NCBI RefSeq assembly: GCF_004798865.1
Contig: NW_025335872.1
Coordinates: forward strand, 1-64,000
Length of the DNA stretch: 64,000 bases
Source: Varanus komodoensis
Lineage: Eukaryota > Chordata > Lepidosauria > Squamata > Varanidae
Reading direction: 5' to 3'
The position numbers and the translations under genes are program-made. Positions 57,675-64,000 of the stretch are shown piece after piece. The notes under the pieces were generated by a model that ran no database searches, was not told the origin of the DNA, and worked only from the letters and a program-made list of their open reading frames with translations. The stretch's first letter is position 1; each line of letters begins with the position of its first letter.

Positions 57675-58151
57675 GTGGGGCCGGAGTGAACCATATAGGT
57701 CATAGGAGCAGAAACATGGCACTATTCCACTCTTTAACAAAGAAGCTGTGCTTCTTTTAGAGAGCTAAGTCTCACTGGAACAGTGATGTCATTGTTAATC
57801 CCAGGAACAGAGGTGTCATTGTCCTCCTGTAAAGAACAACCTTTGCTCACCAGAAGTCCCATGTTCTGTTCCTGGACACTCCAGGGATGTTCAAAAGGAT
57901 GTCCAATGCATTTATTATTGGATAGGTACTGGCAGTGATAGGCAAGAATGGGCACAATGGACCTAGGTTTCAATGCAGTAGAAGGCATCCTCCAAAGATC
58001 TTGGCTCCGTCTCAGAAGGGATTTCATAGGAGCCTCTGTCCCAGTGTTGCTGAGGAAGGTAGAAGCATCCAGAAATTGTTCATCCCACCTATATTTGTGG
58101 CTGCATCTTTCAAGCCATCCAAATATGCTGAAGTATTTCTTTCAATTTTAG

Positions 58152-58278
58152 ACAGTGCCCCACACGAGATGTGTGGAGAGGTGCACTCCAGGGCACTGGA
58201 GAAGAGTTCCAGAGGGGAAGCCGGTTTGCTGCTACACATGTGAACATTGCACAGCAGGGATGTTTTCCACCTCTACAG
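58152..58278 (+). pseudogene. V2R copy H, exon 5
   Basis: 127 bp, open: VPHTRCVERCTPGHWRRVPE, GKPVCCYTCEHCTAGMFSTS. Acceptor caattttag, donor gtacca. Confidence 0.92.
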
Positions 58279-59063
58279 GTACCACACACATTAAGAGCCA
58301 TGCATAAACACAGAAGGTAATGAAATAAGAGTGGTATGAGGCCCCAAAAAAGCTCAGGGAAAGGAGATGATTTTAACATTATGGAACCTCCTTGCCTACC
58401 ACTGTGGTTTCCTGGATTGCAAAGTGTTCAACATTTCCAGAATATATGTTCTTTGTAAATAATGCAACATATGGCCCAGTAGATTATGAATGCCATCACA
58501 AGGTTTCTTTTCAATCCTTGCATTTCCTCATGCTTCTGAAGCTCCTATTTCTCACTTGACTGGGTTTACATGAGACCCAAATGTGTTTTGGCAAAATTCT
58601 GACTGGTAAAACTGGAAGGTTCCTCATGCAACACTGTAGGATCTTACTGCAACCAGAACCAGATTGCCCTTTTTCAAGTAGTGGTTTCATCAGCCTGGTC
58701 TCCAGTCTGAGCAGAAACAAATCTCAGAGATCAGTGCACAATATGAAGAGAAATTGTGCATAAAATGCTTACTTTAGCTTGTGCACAAATGCATGTGATA
58801 ATGCACGGGACAGATTTTAGCCCTTCCCTGTTTTCATTTCTAAATAAAAATGGTGTTCATGAGAAAACATTGAACATGAGTCTTATACATGTTTGTGGTA
58901 TGAGACATTTTTTAAACTAATGGCCTATTGTTCAAGCTGAAGTAGAAGTTCAGGTTAAGCTAGGGAAATGAGATTACCACATCTTCCTTTAGACTTGGAG
59001 CTGGCCCTGGAAAAAGACTCTGTGTATAGATTTAGGCAGTTCCACAGCCATTGCTCATTTCAG
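58279..59063. other. Intron 5 of copy H
   Basis: About 785 bases. The last hundred resemble the intron ahead of exon 6 in copy F. No gene. Confidence 0.55.
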
Positions 59064-59958
59064 ATGCAGCCCATTGTGCTCCATGCCCACAAGATCAGCA
59101 CCCAAACAAGAAATGTGACCAGTGCATCACCAAGAAGATCCACTTCCTTTCCCAGGAAGGGACACTTAGTATCCTTCTGGTTTCTCTGCTTCTTTTCCTC
59201 TGTCTTGGCACATCTGCTGTGTTGGCAACTTTCACTAAATATCACAACACACCCATTACCAAATCAAATAATCAAGCCCTCAGCTATGCCCTCCTCATCA
59301 CCCTCCTGCTCTGCTTCCTCTGCTTCTTCCTCTTCATTGGTCGACCCACAAAGGTCACCTGTCTCCTCCAACAAGCTGCTTTTGGCATCACCTTCTCTTT
59401 TCAGTTTCTTGTGTGTTGCCAAAAACAGTCATGCTGGTCTTGGTCTTCATGGCCAGCAAGCCAGGAAGCATGGCAAGGAAGCTCTTGGGGAGACCACTGA
59501 CAACTTCCATTGTAGTGGTATGTCCCCTCACCCAAGCTGTGATCTGTGTTGTCTGGTTGCTGACCTCTCCCCCTTTCCCAAATGTAGACTTTTATTCTCT
59601 CTCTGGGGAGATCATCATGGAGTGCAATCAAGGCTCTGTTACCATGTTTTATGTTGTCTTGGGTTACATGAGCTTCCTGGAACTTCTCAGCTTCATCGTG
59701 GCTTTCCTGGCCAGGAAACTGCCTGACAGCTTTAATGAAGCCAAATTCATCACCTTCAGCATGCTGATCTGCAGTGTGTGGGTCTCCTTTGTTCCCATCT
59801 ACCTGAGCACCAAGGGGAAGTATGCAGTGGCTCTGGAGGTCTTCTCCATCTTATGCTCTGGGGCTGGTCTCCTGGAATGCATCTTTCTCCCAAAATGCTA
59901 CATCATTGCCCTGAGGCCCAGTCTCAGTAGCAGAGGCTATCTCATAAGAAAAACATAA
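59064..59958 (+). pseudogene. V2R copy H, exon 6
   Basis: 895 bp. Open in one frame to about 59400 ([33 protein letters not shown]), and in the next frame to the natural TAA at 59956-59958 ([55 protein letters not shown]). The shift is one missing T relative to copy F (ctcttttcag for CTCTTTTTCAG). There is also an in-frame loss of two codons near SMLICSVW compared with SMLVFCSVW or similar. Confidence 0.93.
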
Positions 59959-60329
59959 CCTACACATTTCATGATATGGAATAATTTTGTTCATTATTTG
60001 GCACATGAATGAATCAATATTCTGAATTACTTTTTTCACCACTGGAGTGAATGGGGCACTGGAGTGAATTCGTAACATAATAGCAGCAAGTAACAATATA
60101 GAAAGAATTAATGCCATCAAAGCAATGTACTCAAAATGGGTGTGACATACATTTCTAACTTATTTCTCAGAGTCAAGAGACAACAAGAGCTGATGGGAAT
60201 GATTTCCACAGCTGAGCTGATATTTCAGAAAAGCCCCTTCTCCTTCCTCCCTCCCTCCCCATTTATTTCAATGGGTGGAAGAATACGGAGAAGGGCCTCA
60301 GATGTAGACCTCAGTGTTGACATATTTGG

Positions 60330-61850
60330 AGACAGGCATTTCATCAGATTGCCCAGTACCAAGCCATTTAGGGCTTCCTATGTTATTGTAAACACCATGA
60401 ATTGGGTCTGGATGGCAACTGGCAGCCAATGTAGCCTGCTCAGTCCTGGCTTGATGTTTACATGAGCACCTATCCTTGTCAGTAGGTGTGCAGCCCAATT
60501 CTGAACATGCTGCCATGTCGGGACCATTTTCAGGGCAGCACCACATACAGCACATTGCAATAATCCAGTCATGAGGTTGCCAGTGTTTGCATACCTTTAG
60601 AAAGACTCTGTTCATCTAAGTAGGAACACAGATGATAAATCAGCCAAAGCTAAAAAAAAAAAAAAAGAGTTCCTGGCTACCAACTCCACCTGATCAACAA
60701 ATGAGCACTTGGAGCCTAGGAGCATGCCAAGGCTGAGAAACTTTTCCTTTAGGGGGAACACAACTGTGTTCAGGGGAAGCTGAAAATTCACTGGTTGAAC
60801 AGACATACTGTCCACCAACAGTACCTCCATTGTATCTTGATTGATCTTCAACTTATTTGCCCACATCCAGTCCATTATTGATCAAAGACACTGGTTAAGA
60901 GTGGACACTACCTCACCTGTATTTGATGAAAACAAAAGTTAGGGTTGATGTCACTTCAGTCCAAACCTAAGGATGACCTCTCCCAGCAGTTTCATGTAGA
61001 TGTTAAAAAGCATGGGAGACAAAATAGAGCCCTGTGGGGCAAAGGCCATGGTGTAGAGCAAAAGTCCTCCTGCACAACTATCTGAAGATGGTTGGTCAGA
61101 TAGGAGTGCAGCCACTACAATGCCAAGCCACCAGCACTTAATGCAGCCAATCTGTCCAGAAGTACATCATGGTTAATCATATCAAAAGCCACTGAGAGGT
61201 CCAAGAGGATCAAGTGTGTCACACTCTACCTGTCTCTCTCCTGTCAGAGGTCACCCCACAGTGTAACCAAGACAGTCTCTCTTCCACAACTAGGCCTGAT
61301 TCCTGATTGAAATGGATCTAGATAACTCATTTCCTCCAGGAGAGGCTGGAGATGTCCAGCCACAACCCGCTCAGTCACCTTGCCCAAACAGGGGATGCTG
61401 GTAATTGGTTGATTGTTATTTACATTGACTGGGTGCAGGTAAGGTTTCTTCAGGAGTGGTGTAATCACTGCAGTTTTTAAAGCAGGTGCCACATAACCCT
61501 CTCTTAGAGAAGCATTAACAACCTCCTGGAGCCGGACTTGAAGCCCCTCATTGGATTTTTCAATCAACCATGATGAGCAGGGATCAGGCAAGGAGGTTGT
61601 CGGCTAGACAGAACCAAGCACCATGTCCACATCCTCAGACTGCAATAACTGAAAATCATCCAGTCAGACAGAACTAGATGGTGCTCTGGATGTAAGCAGT
61701 TTAATTGGGATAACTACGGAATCTATGTTGCAATGGATCTGAGTGATTATATCCTCAAAGTGCCATGCAAATTTGTCACAGTGGGCCTCCAATGGTTTAA
61801 TCAGATCTTCTTTGGGGCCAAGACATAAAAGGACTCGAACCACTCAAAAC
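60330..61850 (-). mobile_element. L2-clade LINE, strongly diverged
   Basis: Minus strand: VNASLREGYVAPALKTAVIT, PLLKKPYLHPVNVNNNQPIT, LGKVTERVVAGHLQPLLEEM and SYLDPFQSG (61591-61290), then MDWMWANKLKINQDTMEVLL (60875-60810) and a decayed C-terminus to about 60330. It lies in the reading order of the L2 at 48.4-50.2 kb but is clearly older, with many breaks. A poly(A) run (60652-60666) interrupts it. Confidence 0.85.
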
Positions 61851-61866
61851 AGTTCCATTGGACAAC

Positions 61867-61960
61867 ACAATGAATCATAGAATCATAGAATAGTAGAGTT
61901 GGAAGGGGCCATGAAGGCCATTGGGTCCAGCCGCCATTGCCGGCCATTCAATAAAAGCAG
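61867..61960 (-). mobile_element. CR1-type 3' terminus, short
   Basis: aatcatagaatcatagaata then gagttggaaggggccatgaa and ggccattgggtcca: the reverse complement of the CR1 3' end with its ATTCTATGATTCTATGATT repeats, as in bird and reptile CR1. Confidence 0.8.
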
Positions 61961-62022
61961 AAAAATGGCTTCCACCAGTCCAGATATGTGTCCAAGGCTT
62001 GTGGGTCCTGTTCAGCTCAAAA

Positions 62023-62113
62023 AGCCCTCATGATCTCCAAGTACTCTACTTTGATTCACCCTACCTGTTTTGCACCATGATCTGTCTGGGGGTTGTTGGA
62101 GATCATGAGGGCT
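62023..62113. repeat. 18-bp perfect inverted repeat with 55-base loop
   Basis: Left arm agccctcatgatctccaa (62023-62040), right arm ttggagatcatgagggct (62096-62113). The match may extend imperfectly outside the arms (ggcttgtggg against ctacaagcc). It could form a hairpin; nature unknown. Confidence 0.75.
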
Positions 62114-62501
62114 CCTACAAGCCCTGGTAGCTTGTAGGATTTCAGTAGATCACACGAGCTTGAAAGTTTTCATGTCATTATACGGTTTGCAATCTTGAAA
62201 TCCCAGATACTGTTTGGGGTGTCACTTCTATCGTCCTTGGTTAAATGATGTGGAGGTTTTTCTGGGGACCCAAGGTGGGAGGCCCCACAATCATCTTAGA
62301 TCTTCTGAAGCACTTCAATCCAGAACGTGTCTCAGAACAGCAACACGAAAATCAAAACTTACATGCAAATTCTGCATGGGGAACACTTAGGTCTTGAAGG
62401 TTTATTCAAAGAGTTCAACTGCACAGGCTTCACAAGCCTCCAGTTCCCATCTCTTCCATGGGATCCTGGTCCACCTGCTAACCTTTCTCTTTTCATCACA
62501 G

Positions 62502-62793
62502 AACAGTATTCAGGAACTACCAGCACTTCCTGACATTTGCATTCACCATCAGTGAGATCAACAAGGATCCGACACTCTTCCCCAACCTAACCCTTGGGTT
62601 TCCCCTCTATCAGCACAAGGACGATGCTCAGCTGATGCACCAGAACAGCCTCTCTTTGCTTTCCACATGGGGGTGGATGTTTCCCCACTATAAATCTGAC
62701 AAGAAGGATAAACTGCTCTCCTTTATTGGGGGTCTCAATGCCTAGTCTTCCTGGCAGAGTGCATCCTTGATGGCCAACTACAAGATCCCACAG
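62502..62793 (+). pseudogene. V2R copy I, exon 2
   Basis: 292 bp: FRNYQHFLTFAFTISEINKD, LTLGFPLYQHKDDAQLMHQN, LLSFIGGLNA then TAG (62743-62745), ASLMANYKIPQ. Acceptor ttcatcacag, donor gtacgg. One stop is the only break. Confidence 0.92.
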
Positions 62794-63307
62794 GTACGGG
62801 GGATTGTGTAGGAATAAAAGTGGGGGAGCTGAAGAACTCAGTTACACTAGCATGGAAAAAATAATTAATTTTCCCATGCAATGGGTGTATTGCCTGAATT
62901 CTAGAGGGTGGGATTGGGTGCCTTCTGCCACAAACTCATGTTGGTGGTTGCCTGGACGTTGGATGAATCTTGCAGAATGAATCCCATCCAGCAGTGGGTC
63001 TCTTGTATAAGAGATTTCTTACTAGAAATAATAAATGCAGCACTATGTGAAGAAGGAGTCATATTTCTGACCTAGAAACCCTACAAAATATGCACAGCAG
63101 GTTATGTGAGGGTTACTGCAAGGATGGGAGTTTACAAGACATTGAAGAGCTACATTTTACATTTTGGTATTTTCTCTTTGGTTGGAACTTTGCTCATCTA
63201 AACTCAGTTCTAGATTGCATGCAAGCTGATGCCACAGAAAATCTGCTAGTCTTGATGGTGACCTCAAATTCTACTGCAGCAGACTTACAAGAAATTCCTT
63301 TCTTCAG

Positions 63308-64000
63308 CTTGGTTATGACTTGTTGGACCATGGTGAGGGAGAGAAGAGCCTCTTTCCTTGCTTCTACTGGATTGATCCCAATGACATTCCCCAATATGTT
63401 GGCTTGTCCAGCTTCACCTCCATTTCTATTGGAATTGTGTTGGGCTGTTTTCTTCTAGCAATGAGAGCAGTGAAAACGTAATCCAGACATTGATACCAAT
63501 GCTGAAGCAGAAGGACATCTGTGCAGCCCTCACTGAAAATGTCAATGCACTGCTGCTCATCTATCACCAGCTAATTAGAACTAGGTCTGTTCCTCGTTCT
63601 TGGCTTGGGCCTCAAGTGATGATTGTTTTTGGGAAACCATACTTATCATGCAATTAATAAGGTTGTTAGCTGCTCATGAGTCAAAAATGAAGAGACAGTT
63701 TGGGAAAGTGTGACTCCTGACTTATCACTGGGAACTGTCTGTGGTAGAAACACCTTAGGCAGGGCCATACATAAAAACCTTACATGGTGTATTGCGATTC
63801 AGGCCACACAGAAAGGATTTAGCAGAATTCAAAGCTGCTATTTTGGCTTTGGATCCCCTCCAACCCCAAGGAACATCTTTCTCCATATTTGGTGGGAAAA
63901 ACATTTTTCTGTCAGTTTCTGAATTCAGCATGCGATTTGCAGCTACAGTATCTACAATGCTCTTAATTCTGTGGCTCATGCACTGCAGGACCTGTGCTCC
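63308..64000 (+). pseudogene. V2R copy I, exon 3 (partial)
   Basis: Acceptor ttcctttcttcag. LGYDLLDHGEGEKSLFPCFY, DPNDIPQYVGL, then a frame change; DICAALTENVNALLLIYH and, at the end, YSIYNALNSVAHAL, matching the HSYNVYNxVxxxAHAL stretch. Several breaks. Continues past the window. Confidence 0.88.

Larger units (their letters stand above)
52636..59958 (+). pseudogene. V2R copy H, six exons, broken
   Basis: + strand V2R of the second subfamily with all six exons in order: 52636-52859, about 54705-54970, 55946-56786, 57480-57674, 58152-58278 and 59064-59958. Exons 1, 4 and 5 are open with good splice sites. Exon 2 loses its 3' end, exon 3 has a stop (55979-55981) and at least two shifts (about 56320 and 56490), and exon 6 lacks one T in a short T run (about 59397-59400). 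A SINE lies in intron 2. It would encode an ordinary V2R if whole; as read it cannot. Confidence 0.9.
62502..64000 (+). pseudogene. V2R copy I, exons 2-3, cut by the window end
   Basis: + strand second-subfamily V2R: exon 2 (62502-62793) and exon 3 (63308 to beyond the window). No exon 1 is seen upstream, where a CR1 tail and L2 lie. Exon 2 has one stop; exon 3 has stops and shifts. Later exons are outside. A pseudogene on the evidence available. Confidence 0.87.

Noticed and set aside
1-64000. LTR retrovirus or other virus-derived element
   Set aside because: No LTR pair, gag, protease, integrase or envelope pattern recognised; the recognised mobile elements are LINEs and SINEs.
1-64000. 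A new defence system, toxin cluster or biosynthetic locus
   Set aside because: All supported coding remnants are V2R receptors or LINE proteins; nothing else has consistent domains or organisation.

Overview
The window is squamate reptile (lizard or snake) nuclear DNA. The evidence is a dense cluster of vomeronasal type-2 receptor (V2R) genes, the family-C GPCRs that are strongly expanded in squamates, embedded in a squamate-type repeat mixture: CR1 and L2 LINEs, L1 LINEs, a BovB (RTE) LINE 3' end and tRNA-derived Sauria-type SINEs. I see no bacterial, organellar, rRNA or tRNA gene content, no CRISPR array and no recognisable LTR retrovirus.

Layout: I recognise ten V2R copies or fragments, named A to I here (C is split in two). 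A to C2, on the + strand between 0.5 and 23.4 kb, belong to one subfamily (exon 4 of 228 bp, exon 6 starting with an [10 protein letters not shown]-like stretch). D, E and F on the - strand (27.4-44.2 kb) and G, H and I on the + strand (44.7-64 kb) belong to a second subfamily (leader like LLLLLWLLPQAT, exon 4 of about 210 bp, exon 5 of 124-127 bp). The V2R plan is six exons: leader (about 224 bp, ends phase 2), exon 2 (292 bp), exon 3 (about 846 bp; with exon 2 this is the ligand-binding Venus flytrap), exon 4 (210 or 228 bp), exon 5 (cysteine-rich linker, 118-127 bp) and exon 6 (about 900 bp, seven-transmembrane domain). Phases and splice signals fit this plan across the window, so exon limits are given to the base where the signals are clear.

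State of the genes: only the last exon of copy A (561-1462) is fully open, and its upstream exons are outside the window. Copy E (38810-30038, -) has all six exons and one continuous frame of 867 codons, interrupted by just three stop codons. Copy H (52636-59958, +) has all six exons but with breaks in exons 2, 3 and 6. B, C1, C2, D, F, G and I are partial or decayed. The locus is therefore mostly a V2R pseudogene graveyard.

History readable from the sequence: an L2 and then a CR1 sit in intron 4 of copy B, and a deletion has fused the CR1 directly to the middle of exon 6. Exon 1 of copy C1 is tandemly duplicated, both copies sharing a changed splice donor. A segment of intron 4 plus the start of exon 5 is present twice (about 16.8-17.5 and 20.6-21.3 kb), so C1 and C2 are probably parts of two genes. 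Flanks downstream of A and C2, and of B and C2, are duplicated. F and G lie head to head with both 5' halves missing, suggesting an inversion or deletion breakpoint. A run of N (50381-51323) interrupts the assembly where exon 6 of G could lie. I did not find a convincing undescribed system; the most informative signals are the rearrangements and the near-intact state of E.
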